NCBI RefSeq assembly: GCF_012933445.1
Contig: NZ_JABBNC010000001.1
Coordinates: 558,001 to 622,000, forward strand
Length of the DNA stretch: 64,000 nucleotides
From: Actinoplanes sp. TBRC 11911
Lineage (GTDB): Bacteria > Actinomycetota > Actinomycetes > Mycobacteriales > Micromonosporaceae
Direction: 5' to 3'
The translations under genes were made by a program, and so were the position numbers. This document shows, piece after piece, positions 1-8,432 of the stretch (position 1 is its first letter; every line of letters begins with the position of its first letter). The notes under the pieces are model-generated. The model was not told where the DNA came from and searched no databases. It was given only the letters and a program-made list of their open reading frames with translations.

Positions 1-176
1 GCTGGATCCTCCCCAGCTTCCTCACAGGTCCCACCGAGGAGGCTATGGTTCCGGCCCCCGCCCGTCAATGTGCACCGAGCGTGACGACGCTCGGCAGACA
101 CGCCTCCGCACCGGCGTGTCGGGTTGCATTTGCGGGCGTACTGGTCACTTCGGGGCCGCAGTTGCATGATGTCCTC

Positions 177-1145
177 ATGAGTGCTGACCGCACGCTGGAC
201 TGGGCGGCGTTGACCGCCGAGCAGCGCGCCCGGTGGACGACGGTCCTGGACCACCTGATCGGCGCTCTGCCCGCGCACGGTTGCCGGATCCTGATCGACG
301 GCGCCGACGGCGCGGCCGATCTGCTCGGCGACGGCCTGAGGACGGGGCTGGAGCGGCAGGGACGCTCGACGACCCGGACGCCGGACGGGCTCGTCGTGGA
401 CGAGCCCGTCGAGAGCGCCTGGCGGATGCGGGTGTGGGTCCGCGGCGACGAGCCGGGCACCAGTGCCGACGAGCCCGACGTGGTCGTCGACCTGGTCGAT
501 CCGCACTGGCCGGTGCTGCGGCACGCGGATCCCGGCCTGATCGCGGCCGATCTCTGGCATCGGGCCGAGTCCCGGGCGTTCTTCGCCGCGCGGGCCACCA
601 CCTGGGACAGCAAGTTCGGCGCGGATCTGCCCGCGTACGCCGCGGCCGTCGTCGAGGCGAGCATCGCCGTGGGCGGGGTCGCGGTCGACGTCGGCTGCGG
701 CACCGGCCGGGCGCTGCCGGCCCTGCGCGACGCCGTCGGACCCGGCGGAACGGTCATCGGGGTCGACCACACGCCGCAGATGCTCGCCGCCGCCGGCGAC
801 CACGCCCGGGCCGGCGACGCCGTGCTTCTGCTGGCGGACGCCGGCAACCTGCCGCTGGCCGGCCGCAGTGTCGACGCGGTGTTCGCGGCCGGCCTGATCA
901 ACCATCTGCCCGACCCGGACGCCGGCCTGGCCGAACTGGCCCGCGTCACGCGCCGCGGCGGCCGGCTCGTGCTGTTCCACCCGTCCGGCCGGGCCGCCCT
1001 CGCCGCCCGGCACGGCCGCGCGCTGCGCCCGGACGAGCCGCTGGCCGAGCACGTGCTGCGCGCCTCCACCGCGCGCACCGGCTGGCAGCTCACCACGTAT
1101 CAGGACCCGCCGCATCGGTTCCTGGCCGTCGCCGTACGCCGATAA
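177..1145 (+). CDS. Class I SAM-dependent methyltransferase with degenerate uridine-kinase-like N-terminus
   Basis: The 322-residue product has a Rossmann methyltransferase domain from about residue 160 to the end, with motif I VDVGCGTG (about 170-177) and an acidic motif II region (GVDHTPQML). Residues 1-125 resemble the uridine kinase/nucleoside kinase fold: LIDGADGAADLLG (about 39-51) sits where a Walker A would be but lacks the Lys, and RVWVRGD plus DVVVDLVDP match later strands of that family. I infer the kinase part is catalytically dead and perhaps a binding or dimerisation module. The substrate is unknown. An upstream in-frame ATG at 45 exists, but the extra 44 residues look non-coding, and the family-like sequence starts after the ATG at 177. 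Confidence 0.85.
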   Translation: MSADRTLDWAALTAEQRARWTTVLDHLIGALPAHGCRILIDGADGAADLLGDGLRTGLERQGRSTTRTPDGLVVDEPVESAWRMRVWVRGDEPGTSADEPDVVVDLVDPHWPVLRHADPGLIAADLWHRAESRAFFAARATTWDSKFGADLPAYAAAVVEASIAVGGVAVDVGCGTGRALPALRDAVGPGGTVIGVDHTPQMLAAAGDHARAGDAVLLLADAGNLPLAGRSVDAVFAAGLINHLPDPDAGLAELARVTRRGGRLVLFHPSGRAALAARHGRALRPDEPLAEHVLRASTARTGWQLTTYQDPPHRFLAVAVRR

Positions 1146-1206
1146 CCCGATTGCACCCTCGGCCGGGACGGCCGTGCACCCGTCGGGACGCACGCTTCTC
1201 CGGGTG

Positions 1207-2238
1207 ATGAAGCGACTCTGGGTTTCCCTCGTGGTGCTGCTCGCCGCCACCCTGACGGGCTCCGGTACGCCGGCGCAGGCCGCGATCCCGAGCGCCGCGC
1301 AGACGTGGTCGGACCTGATGCGCCGCAGCCTCACCGCGACCCCGGGCCCCGCGCGACTGCGCATAAGCCTCGCCGCTCAGCAGAACGGGTGCGCGAGCGG
1401 GGCCACCGAGGTCACCTCGGCCCGAGCCGCGATCGCCACCGCTCAGGCCGGGCTCACCGCGGCCGCCGCCGCCGACACCGCCGCCCGGACCCGATACCTG
1501 GCCGCGACCCAGGCCGTGGCCGGCGCCAGGAAGACCATGCTCCGGGTCCAACGGCAACGTCCGTATCGCAGCGCCCGGGTCGCCCACGCGAAGAGCGCTG
1601 TCGCCATCGTCACGAAGACGATGATCACGCGCCGGGCGCAGTCGGGGAAGGCGACGGCGGCACTCACCGCGGCGCGCACCGGGCTGAGCATCGCTACCAC
1701 GCGGCTGGCCGGCGCGACCTCCCGATGGAAGACCACGTGTGCGGCCGTCAAGGTGACGCAGCAGAAGCTGACCGGCACCGCGCCCACCGCCGAGCTCACC
1801 GCTCGGGCCGCCGCGATCAGCCGCGACGTCGTCACCCAGGTCCGCGCCACGTTCACCACCGCGGACGCGACCACCGTCTACGGCATCACCGTGCACCGCA
1901 GCGTCGCGTTCGCCTTCCAGCGGATGATCGACGACGCGAAGGCGGACGGGATCGTGCTGTCCGGCGGCGGATTCCGGACCAGGCAGCGCCAGATCGAACT
2001 ACGGAAGATCAACGGATGCCCGGACATCTCGACGGCGCCGGCCTCGTCGTGCCGGGTCCCGACCGCGATCCCGGGCCGGTCGCTGCACGAGATCGGATTG
2101 GCCGTCGACATCACCTCCGGCGGCAAGACGCTCACCGCGAAAAGCGCCGGGTTCGCCTGGTTGAAGGCGCACGCCGACGAATACGGGTTCGCGAACCTGC
2201 CGTCCGAGCCATGGCACTGGTCGATCACCGGATCATAA
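1207..2238 (+). CDS. Secreted D-alanyl-D-alanine carboxypeptidase, VanY/M15B family
   Basis: The 343-residue product begins MKRLWVSLVVLLAATLTGSG and has a signal peptide ending near PAQA (about residue 26), which favours the ATG at 1207 over the one at 1174. An Ala/Thr-rich, probably coiled-coil segment follows (about 60-200). The C-terminal 110 residues carry the zinc peptidase signature: SLHEIGLAVDI (His about 294, Asp about 301) and EPWHW (His about 337). M15B enzymes trim the terminal D-Ala of peptidoglycan stems outside the cell. The coiled coil may tether or position the enzyme in the wall; this is inference. It appears monocistronic and lies ahead of a zinc uptake operon, which suits a zinc enzyme but may be chance. 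Confidence 0.88.
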   Translation: MKRLWVSLVVLLAATLTGSGTPAQAAIPSAAQTWSDLMRRSLTATPGPARLRISLAAQQNGCASGATEVTSARAAIATAQAGLTAAAAADTAARTRYLAATQAVAGARKTMLRVQRQRPYRSARVAHAKSAVAIVTKTMITRRAQSGKATAALTAARTGLSIATTRLAGATSRWKTTCAAVKVTQQKLTGTAPTAELTARAAAISRDVVTQVRATFTTADATTVYGITVHRSVAFAFQRMIDDAKADGIVLSGGGFRTRQRQIELRKINGCPDISTAPASSCRVPTAIPGRSLHEIGLAVDITSGGKTLTAKSAGFAWLKAHADEYGFANLPSEPWHWSITGS

Positions 2239-2281
2239 GGAAGCCACATACTGATGAGAATGTATGCATAAGTGACCAACA

Positions 2282-2296
2282 TGATAATCGGTTCCA
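2282..2296. promoter_or_regulatory. Distal Zur-like box
   Basis: TGATAATCGGTTCCA matches 11 of 15 positions of the actinobacterial Zur palindrome TGAAAATNATTTTCA. It lies 84 bp ahead of the zinc-type uptake operon start and 59 bp upstream of a better box. Confidence 0.45.
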
Positions 2297-2340
2297 ATAG
2301 CTTGTGACCTCGGCACGACACCCTCTAACTTTTCCCGAGA

Positions 2341-2355
2341 TGGAATTCATTTTCA
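2341..2355. promoter_or_regulatory. Proximal Zur-like box upstream of the metal ABC operon
   Basis: TGGAATTCATTTTCA matches about 13 of 15 positions of the Zur palindrome TGAAAATNATTTTCA used by actinobacterial zinc uptake repressors. It ends 24 bp before the GTG start at 2380, where a bound repressor would block transcription. It also sits inside a 7-7-7 inverted repeat (GGAATTC/GAATTCC, 2342-2362). Zinc repression of the downstream operon is inferred. Confidence 0.65.
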
Positions 2356-2379
2356 GAATTCCCTACGGAAGGTGAGACG

Positions 2380-3312
2380 GTGTTGACCCGGTTGAGCACG
2401 AGCTTGTTCGGCGTCGGCGCGCTGTCCCTGGTGATGGCCATGTCGGCGTGTGGTTCGTCGTCCTCGGCCAGCCCCGGGCCGAGTGCCGCAAGCACGGCGA
2501 GCACGACCTTGTCGGTGGTGGCGTCGACGAACGTCTACGGCGACATCGTGAAGCAGATCGCCGGCGACAAGGTGAAGATCACCTCGATCATCAGCGACCC
2601 GGACGCGGACCCGCACTCGTACGAGGCCAACAGCCGCACCCAGCTGGAGCTGTCCAAGGCCGACGTGGTGATCGAGAACGGCGGCGGCTACGACGACTTC
2701 GTCGACACCATGCTCAAGGCCGCCAAGAACACCAACGCGACGGTGTTCAACGTCGTCGACATCTCCGGCAAGAAGGCACCGGCCGGCGGTGATCTCAACG
2801 AGCACGTCTGGTACGACTTCCCCACCGTCGAGAAGTTCGTGGACCAGCTCACCAGCACGCTCGCGGCCAAGGACCCGGCCGACGCGTCGACGTTCAACGC
2901 CGGCGCCGCGGCCTTCAACCAGAAGCTGACGCAGATGCAGGGCACCGAGGCGTCGATCAAGGCCGCGCACGCGGGTGCCGGCGCCGCCATCACCGAGCCG
3001 GTGCCGCTGTACATGCTGGAGGCGTCCGGGCTGGTCAACAAGACCCCGCCCGCGTTCAGCGAGGCGATCGAGGAGGGCACCGACGTGTCCGCGAGCACGC
3101 TCGCCGACACTCTGGCGCTGTTCTCGCAGAAGAAGGTCGCCCTGCTGGCCTACAACGAGCAGACCTCCGGCCCGGAGACCGAGAAGGTGCTCACCGCCGC
3201 CAAGTCCGCCGGCATCCCGGTGGTCCCGGTCACCGAGACCCTGCCCACCGGCAAGGACTACGTGTCCTGGATGACCGGCAACCTGTCCGCGATCCAAACG
3301 GCGCTGGGATAA
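2380..3312 (+). CDS. Metal (zinc-type) ABC transporter substrate-binding lipoprotein, ZnuA family
   Basis: This 310-residue lipoprotein has a short hydrophobic N-terminus ending MAMSAC, a lipobox-like site, followed by a Ser/Ala linker. The cluster A-I signature VVASTNVYGDIVKQIAGDKV, the DPDADPHSYE motif (metal-ligand His) and NEHVWYDFPTVEKF (second His) are present. Glu/Asp ligands probably lie in ALLAYNEQTSGPE and later. It captures Zn (or Mn) outside the membrane for the ATPase and permease that follow. It lacks the His/Asp-rich loop of many ZnuA proteins. The GTG start is chosen because AAGGTGAG lies just upstream (2368-2375). It is the first gene of a three-gene operon. Confidence 0.9.
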   Translation: MLTRLSTSLFGVGALSLVMAMSACGSSSSASPGPSAASTASTTLSVVASTNVYGDIVKQIAGDKVKITSIISDPDADPHSYEANSRTQLELSKADVVIENGGGYDDFVDTMLKAAKNTNATVFNVVDISGKKAPAGGDLNEHVWYDFPTVEKFVDQLTSTLAAKDPADASTFNAGAAAFNQKLTQMQGTEASIKAAHAGAGAAITEPVPLYMLEASGLVNKTPPAFSEAIEEGTDVSASTLADTLALFSQKKVALLAYNEQTSGPETEKVLTAAKSAGIPVVPVTETLPTGKDYVSWMTGNLSAIQTALG

Positions 3313-3317
3313 CGACC

Positions 3318-4133
3318 ATGTCCGCACCGGTGCTGGAAATTCACGACGGCTCGCTGAGCTTCGGCGCGCGCACCCTCTGGTCCGATCTGGATCTGACCGT
3401 CCAGCCGGGCGAGTTCCTGGCGGTGCTCGGCGCGAACGGATCCGGCAAGACCAGTCTGCTCCGCGTCATCCTGGGCCAGCAGCGCCTCGGCAGCGGCACC
3501 GTGAAGATCGCGGGTCATCCGGCCCGCCGGGGCAGCCGCGACGTCGGCTACGTCCCGCAGCAGCGGCGCATCGACGCTCTCACCCCGTTGCGGGCCCGCG
3601 ACCTGGTGGGGCAGGGGCTCGACGGGCACCGCTGGGGCATCGGCCGGCCCAGCGGCGCCCGTCGCCGCCGCATCGAATCGCTGCTCGACCAGGTCGGCGC
3701 GAGTGACTACGCGAACCGCCCGGTCGGCCTGCTCTCCGGCGGCGAGCAGCAACGCGTCCGGATCGCGCAGGCCCTGATCGGCGACCCGCGGCTGTTGCTG
3801 TGCGACGAGCCGTTGCTCTCCCTCGACCCGCACAGCCAGAGCACCACCACGGCGCTCGTCGATCAGCGCCGGCGGACCGCGGACACCGCCGTCGTCTTCG
3901 TCACCCACGAGATCAACCCCGTGCTCCCGTACGTGGACCGGGTCCTGTACCTCGCCGGCGGCACCTTCCGGGTGGGCTCGGTCGACGAGGTCCTCAACTC
4001 CGCGACGCTGAGCGCCTTGTACCAGACGCCCGTCGAGGTGATCCGCTCCGGCGGCCGGATCCTGGTGGCCGGCCTCCCGGAGACCATCGGCCAGCCGGGT
4101 CACGAACCCCATCACGTGCTGGGGGCGTCATGA
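3318..4133 (+). CDS. Metal ABC transporter ATP-binding protein, ZnuC family
   Basis: The 271-residue ATPase has Walker A GANGSGKT (about residues 37-44), Q-loop VPQQRR, signature LSGGEQQR, Walker B LLLCDEPL and switch His VTHE. It powers the permease encoded next and would act with the lipoprotein encoded five bases upstream. The C-terminal 60 residues are an extension typical of metal-type ATPases. The stop codon overlaps the permease start (ATGA), so translation is coupled. Confidence 0.93.
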   Translation: MSAPVLEIHDGSLSFGARTLWSDLDLTVQPGEFLAVLGANGSGKTSLLRVILGQQRLGSGTVKIAGHPARRGSRDVGYVPQQRRIDALTPLRARDLVGQGLDGHRWGIGRPSGARRRRIESLLDQVGASDYANRPVGLLSGGEQQRVRIAQALIGDPRLLLCDEPLLSLDPHSQSTTTALVDQRRRTADTAVVFVTHEINPVLPYVDRVLYLAGGTFRVGSVDEVLNSATLSALYQTPVEVIRSGGRILVAGLPETIGQPGHEPHHVLGAS

Positions 4134-5020
4134 GCGTCTGGCATCAGATCTTCAACTTCGCCGACTACGGTCAACTGCTTTCCCTCGTACGCAACTCGAT
4201 CATCGCCGGCCTGATTCTTGGTATTGTCGGTGGTCTCATCAGCACCTTCGTGATGATGCGCGACCTGCCGTTCGCGGTGCACGGGATCAGCGAGCTGTCC
4301 TTCGCCGGGGCGTCCGGCGCGTTGCTGCTCGGCGTCAACGTCGTGGTGGGTTCGCTGACCGGGTCGATCCTCGCCGCCCTCACCATCGGGGCGCTGGGCA
4401 GCCGCGCCCGCGACCGCAACTCCATCATCGGCGTGCTGATGCCCTTCGGACTCGGGCTGGGCGTGCTGTTCCTGTCCCTCTACAAGGGACGCGCGGCGAA
4501 CAAGTTCGGCTTGCTGACCGGGCAGATCGTCGCGGTCGACACCCCGCAGCTCGCGTGGCTGCTCGGCACCTCCGCGCTCGTGCTGCTCGGCCTGTTACTG
4601 GTCTGGCGTCCGCTGACCTTCGCGAGCACCGACGCCGAGCTGGCCGCCGCCCGAGGCGTACCGGTCAAGGCTCTTTCCACGATTTTCATGCTTCTGCTCG
4701 GCCTGTCGGTGGCCATGTCCGTACAGATCGTCGGCGCCCTGCTGGTGCTCAGCATCATCTGCACACCGGCGGCCGCGGCCATGCGCGTCACGGCGTCGCC
4801 CCATGTGGTCACGCTGCTGAGCGTGCTGTTCGGCGTCGTCTCGGTGGTCGGCGGCATCCTGCTCTCGCTGGGCAGCAACATCCCGATCAGCCCGTACGTC
4901 ACGACGATCTCCTTCGCGATCTACCTGGTGTGCCGGGCGCTCGGCAACCGGCGCGCCCGGCCGGTCAGCCATGCCGTCGCTCCCGCGGTCGCGCCCACGC
5001 GATCCACCGTCACCGGGTGA
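4130..5020 (+). CDS. Metal ABC transporter permease, ZnuB/ABC-3 family
   Basis: This 296-residue polytopic membrane protein (about eight hydrophobic segments) has the ABC-3 family pattern, including IVGGLISTFVMMRDLPFAVHGISELSFAG near the N-terminus and VQIVGALLVLSIICTPAAAA in the conserved loop region. It forms the translocation channel of the zinc-type importer. The ATG at 4130 overlaps the ATPase stop and gives the family start. A longer upstream reading frame lies inside the ATPase gene in another frame and is not used. The C-terminal tail (about 30 residues) is Pro/Ala-rich and probably cytoplasmic. Confidence 0.93.
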   Translation: MSVWHQIFNFADYGQLLSLVRNSIIAGLILGIVGGLISTFVMMRDLPFAVHGISELSFAGASGALLLGVNVVVGSLTGSILAALTIGALGSRARDRNSIIGVLMPFGLGLGVLFLSLYKGRAANKFGLLTGQIVAVDTPQLAWLLGTSALVLLGLLLVWRPLTFASTDAELAAARGVPVKALSTIFMLLLGLSVAMSVQIVGALLVLSIICTPAAAAMRVTASPHVVTLLSVLFGVVSVVGGILLSLGSNIPISPYVTTISFAIYLVCRALGNRRARPVSHAVAPAVAPTRSTVTG

Positions 5021-5071
5021 CCGAGTACGCCGCCACCACCTCGGTGAGAGTGCTCGCCGACGCGGCCCGCA

Positions 5072-5174
5072 GGGCGGCGGCACCTTCACCTTCACGCGGC
5101 TCGCCTTCTCCGACGGCAACGGGCAAGTCTCCCCCGGCATCAGCGGCAAGGTGTCCTGGACCTGCAAGAACTGA
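5072..5174 (+). pseudogene. Possible C-terminal remnant of a secreted protein
   Basis: The frame ending at the stop at 5174 reads GGTFTFTRLAFSDGNGQVSP and then GISGKVSWTCKN. This looks like the C-terminal strand region of a small exported lipoprotein with a terminal Cys. No credible start, ribosome site or N-terminal part precedes it in this frame, and the sequence upstream belongs to the permease and a short spacer. I read it as a decayed fragment. The assignment is tentative. Confidence 0.3.
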
Positions 5175-5260
5175 CCGTCGGTTAGCCGACAGATCCCGCC
5201 TGAATATCGCGGCCCTCTCCCCGTCTGGTGGCGTGAAAGATCCGGACAGAGGAGACGAAC

Positions 5261-6160
5261 GTGTTCACAGTGAACGGTGTGGCCGGCGAGGTCGGTTTCC
5301 AGATCGTGAAGGAGTTGCTGATCCGCGGCGTCAGCTCCGATGACATCCTGGCCATCTCGCACGATGTGCCGCCGCTGGGCGGGAGCATCGACGACGTCAA
5401 GGAGCTCGGCGTCCAGGTGCGCGAGGCCGACCTCACCAAGCCGGACGGGCTGAACGACGTGTTCGCCGGCACCACCCAGCTCATGCTCCTGCCGTACATC
5501 GGCCTGGAGAACTTCGAACCCAACACCGACGAGAATCTCCAGCGCAACCGCAACGCCCTCAACGCCGCCAAGGCCGCCGGCGCCACCTGGGTCGGATACA
5601 TCAGCGGCCTCGGCGCCCAGGACACCAACGCGGACATCTTCGCCGCGCACAAGGTGACCGAGAACCTGATCAAGAGCATGTTCCCGGACTCGTTCACGTT
5701 CCTGCGTGCCGGGCTTCAGGCCGAACGGTACCTGACCACGGTTTTCCAGGGCGGCCTCGACAGCAACCAGGTCTTCGGTCTCGCCCGCGACGGCCAGGTC
5801 TCCGCCATCGCCCGCGCCGACCTGGCCAGCGCCGCCGGCCAGATCCTGGTCACCCACCCGCACGCGGGCGCCTCCTTCGAGCTGGCCGGCGAGACGCCCT
5901 TCACCGAGGCCGACTTCGCCAAGTTCGCGACCGACCAGCTCGGCCAGCCGGTCGAATTCGTCGAAGTGTCCGAGGCCGACTACCGCGCCTTGATCAGCAT
6001 CGAGACCGACGACGTCGAGGCCGGCCTGGCGCTGGAGCTGGCCTGCCGCGACGGGCGTCTCAAGTCGGACAGCAAGGACCTGCGCACCCTGCTCGGCCGG
6101 ACCCCGGTCACCGTGCCCGAGGTGCTGCAGGCCTTCGTCGACCAGAGCCAGAACCAATGA
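5261..6160 (+). CDS. NmrA-like NAD(P)-binding oxidoreductase
   Basis: The 299-residue product is an atypical short-chain dehydrogenase fold. VNGVAGEVGFQIVKELL (about 4-20) holds the Gly-rich dinucleotide loop and LREADLTKPDGLNDVFAG-like spacing follows (residues about 53-70). The catalytic YxxxK of classical SDRs is absent, as in NmrA/QorB quinone reductase or NAD(P)-sensing proteins. SFTFLRAGLQAERYL and SFELAGETPFTEADFA match that family. GTG 5261 is preceded by GAGGAGA. It overlaps the next small membrane protein gene by ATGA, so the two are probably one operon. Substrate unknown. Confidence 0.8.
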   Translation: MFTVNGVAGEVGFQIVKELLIRGVSSDDILAISHDVPPLGGSIDDVKELGVQVREADLTKPDGLNDVFAGTTQLMLLPYIGLENFEPNTDENLQRNRNALNAAKAAGATWVGYISGLGAQDTNADIFAAHKVTENLIKSMFPDSFTFLRAGLQAERYLTTVFQGGLDSNQVFGLARDGQVSAIARADLASAAGQILVTHPHAGASFELAGETPFTEADFAKFATDQLGQPVEFVEVSEADYRALISIETDDVEAGLALELACRDGRLKSDSKDLRTLLGRTPVTVPEVLQAFVDQSQNQ

Positions 6161-6486
6161 CCACCGACCAGCTGGCTCGCACGCCCACCAAGCACTTCGG
6201 CCGCGACCTCGGCCTGGGCGTGCTGGTCCAGGCCATCGCGTTCGGGCTGGCGTTCGGCATCGTCGCCCTCACGTCCCTCGGCGACGACGACATCGTCGGC
6301 TCGGTGTTCTTCCTGCTGTTCATCCCGGCGCTGGACGTGCTGGCCCTCATCGTCGAGGTGATCCTGGTGGTCATCCCGGCCACCCGGGCGCGCCTCTCCG
6401 GTCCGGGGCTGCTGCTGGGCTGGCTGATCGGCCTGATCCTGCAGGTCGCCGCGATCGTGGTGCCCATCATTGTTATCAACACCTAG
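6157..6486 (+). CDS. Small three-helix membrane protein
   Basis: This 109-residue protein has three hydrophobic segments (about 20-40, 47-72 and 84-107), with a short polar N-terminus and virtually no C-terminal tail. The ATG overlaps the stop of the NmrA-like gene (ATGA), so it is translationally coupled. I do not recognise a family. It ends just before a strong terminator. Confidence 0.75.
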   Translation: MTTDQLARTPTKHFGRDLGLGVLVQAIAFGLAFGIVALTSLGDDDIVGSVFFLLFIPALDVLALIVEVILVVIPATRARLSGPGLLLGWLIGLILQVAAIVVPIIVINT

Positions 6487-6496
6487 CCGCAGCGTG

Positions 6497-6524
6497 CCCG
6501 AAGGTGTGCGCGCACACCTTCGGG
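6497..6524. terminator. Bidirectional terminator
   Basis: A perfect 28-nt palindrome (14-base arms beginning CCCGAAGGTGTG) sits between convergent genes ending at 6486 and 6533. It has no T-tract, which is common for high-GC actinomycete terminators. Confidence 0.75.
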
Positions 6525-6532
6525 CCGGTCGC

Positions 6533-7681
6533 TCAGGACGAGGTCAGCAGGGTGGAGCCGTGGAAATCGGACGGTTCGGTGCGGGAGTCGAGAACCTGGC
6601 CGGCCGGGCTGACCACGGACAACGTGTGGGTGTTGCCGGTGGGGACGCGTACCAGGAGATTGTTGCCGGGCATGGGATAGATCGCCGCCTGACGCGGATT
6701 CTTCGGGGTGACCGACGCCGGGAGGCTGATGGTGCGGCCGGTCCGCGTGTCGACCACCCGGAAGCCGGTGCGCACGGCGCCCGGATCGCTGTTGAGCATG
6801 CCGACGATCACGCGGCCGCCGTCATCGGAGACGCCCTGGACGCTGAACCCGCCGGTCGGCGTCTCGTCGGCGTGGGTGACGCGGTGGACCACGGTGCCGT
6901 CCGGGCGGGCCACCACGATCTTGCCGGACTCGGCGTAGGCGACATACGTCCCGGCCGGCGACCAGGCAACATAGTCGTTCACGTTCCCCAGCGGGGTGCC
7001 GGCGAGGTCGCCACCGCGCAGGTCGAGAACCTCGCGTGGCTTGCCGTACCCCTGCCGGACCAGCAGCCTTTGCGAGCCGGGCATCCAGACCGGGCTGTTC
7101 CCGCCGGTGCAGACGACGCCGTGCAGCACCGTCTTCTTGCCGGCGCCGTTCGGGCTCGCCACGACCAGGTCACCGGTCGCGAGGCCGTCGCCGATCACGT
7201 AGGCGATCCGGGAATGGTCCGGCGAGATCGTCAGCCCGCACGACTCGGTCCGGGGCTGGAACAGCGGGGCGCCGGTCGAGCCGTCCAGTCGCTGCAACTC
7301 GCCGGTGGTGTCCAGGTAGAACAGCCGCTGCGGCACGACGGCGTGGGCCGGTTGTGCCGGCTTGGACGGCGGCTTCGATGTCGGCTTGGACGTCGGCTTG
7401 GACGTCGGCGTCGACGGCGCGGGCGACACGCTGACCGCCGGAGCCACATCCTTGCGCGGTGAGGTGGGCAGGCCACCCCAGGCGACACCCGAGGCCACCG
7501 CCACCGCGGCGATCGCGGCCACCGACGACAGCACCACGCGCCGGCGCACGGTCACCCGCCGCGACGAGGTCAGAACACGGTCACGCAGGTCCACGAGAGT
7601 TACCTCCTCGGCCATTCCGGCCATCTGGTCGTGCAGCGCTACCCGCGCCGGCGTACGGGACGGATCTGTGGGGTTGGTCAC
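6533..7681 (-). CDS. Membrane-anchored TolB-like beta-propeller protein coupled to ECF sigma factor
   Basis: The 382-residue product starts at a GTG that overlaps the sigma-factor stop (GTGA). It has a cytoplasmic N-terminus of about 45 residues (DQMAGMAEEVTLVDLRDRVL), one membrane helix (VVLSSVAAIAAVAVASGVAW), a Ser/Pro/Lys spacer containing SKPTSKPTSKPPSKP, and an extracytoplasmic domain with repeated LTISPDHSRIAYV, APTYVAYAESGKIVVARPDG-like blades. The topology resembles a regulator or sensor of the adjacent sigma factor, but no zinc anti-sigma motif (HxxxCxxC) is seen, so an anti-sigma role is only inferred from the coupling. Confidence 0.78.
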   Translation of the reverse strand: MTNPTDPSRTPARVALHDQMAGMAEEVTLVDLRDRVLTSSRRVTVRRRVVLSSVAAIAAVAVASGVAWGGLPTSPRKDVAPAVSVSPAPSTPTSKPTSKPTSKPPSKPAQPAHAVVPQRLFYLDTTGELQRLDGSTGAPLFQPRTESCGLTISPDHSRIAYVIGDGLATGDLVVASPNGAGKKTVLHGVVCTGGNSPVWMPGSQRLLVRQGYGKPREVLDLRGGDLAGTPLGNVNDYVAWSPAGTYVAYAESGKIVVARPDGTVVHRVTHADETPTGGFSVQGVSDDGGRVIVGMLNSDPGAVRTGFRVVDTRTGRTISLPASVTPKNPRQAAIYPMPGNNLLVRVPTGNTHTLSVVSPAGQVLDSRTEPSDFHGSTLLTSS

Positions 7682-8277
7682 GACAGGGCTTCCTTCCGGC
7701 CGTCGACGTCGGCGAGTTCGGGAGCGATGGTCCGCAGCCGGGCCAGCGCCTTGGCGGTCTGGCTCTTCACCGTGCCGATGCTGACGCCCAGCATGTCGGC
7801 GACCTCGCGTTCGGTGCAGTCCTCGAAGAACCGCAGCACCAGCACCGCCCGCTGACGGGCCGTCAACCGGGCCAGCGCCTCCCGCAGCGCCAGCCGCAGG
7901 CTCACCTCGCCGGCGTGGTCCTCGCGGCCGGGCCGGTCCGGCATGCGTTCGGGCAGCACCTCGGCCACCCGGCGGCGCCGCCACCAGGACACCTGGAGGT
8001 GATACATGGTGCGGCGCGCGTACGCCTCGGCGTTGCCGCTGTGCGCCAGCCGCTTCCAGGACTGATGCGTACGGGTCAGCGCCGACTGCACCAGGTCCTC
8101 GGCCAGCTGTTGGTCACCGGTCAAGAGATAGGCCGAACGCAACAACGCGTGCGTCCGGGCACGTACAAAAGTATCGAACTCGTCCTCGGCGGTATCCACC
8201 CGTAGGTTCCCCGTTCCGTCGTGGCGAAATCGGCCGCGAAGCGCCGGACCCGCCACGCCGAGCGTGTCAGGGGCCAT
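7678..8277 (-). CDS. ECF RNA polymerase sigma factor, SigE-like actinobacterial subfamily
   Basis: The 199-residue protein has sigma region 2 (FVRARTHALLRSAYLLTGDQ onward, about 38-105) and region 4 (EALARLTARQRAVLVLRFFEDCTEREVADMLG followed by the recognition helix SIGTVKSQTAKALARL, about 135-182). It would direct RNA polymerase to a regulon unknown from this window. ATG 8277 is supported by TTGAGGAG ending six bases before it. An internal GTG at 8199 is possible but less well placed. The gene overlaps the propeller protein gene, so both are made together. Confidence 0.9.
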   Translation of the reverse strand: MAPDTLGVAGPALRGRFRHDGTGNLRVDTAEDEFDTFVRARTHALLRSAYLLTGDQQLAEDLVQSALTRTHQSWKRLAHSGNAEAYARRTMYHLQVSWWRRRRVAEVLPERMPDRPGREDHAGEVSLRLALREALARLTARQRAVLVLRFFEDCTEREVADMLGVSIGTVKSQTAKALARLRTIAPELADVDGRKEALS

Positions 8278-8432
8278 TGATGCTCCTCAAGAGATGTGTC
8301 GCTCGCCTATGTCGACACCCAAGACGCTCACCCGGCCGCCAATGGTTGTCGTCGATGCGCAGGGCTGGCACGAACCCGGGAGACGGGGCCGCGCGTTGTG
8401 TTCTTGAGGCCCATCTCTGCGAAGGAGCAACC

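Noticed and set aside
45..176. N-terminal extension of the methyltransferase from ATG 45
   Set aside because: GGAGG is only two bases from that ATG, and the 44 extra residues have no family resemblance; ATG 177 fits better.
4595..6157. 520-codon minus-strand open frame opposite the permease and NmrA-like genes
   Set aside because: Antisense shadow; the opposite strand has convincing genes with ribosome sites and family motifs.
7321..7420. Functional DNA repeat in the propeller gene
   Set aside because: The repeat simply encodes the SKPTSKPTSKPPSKP spacer of an extracytoplasmic protein.
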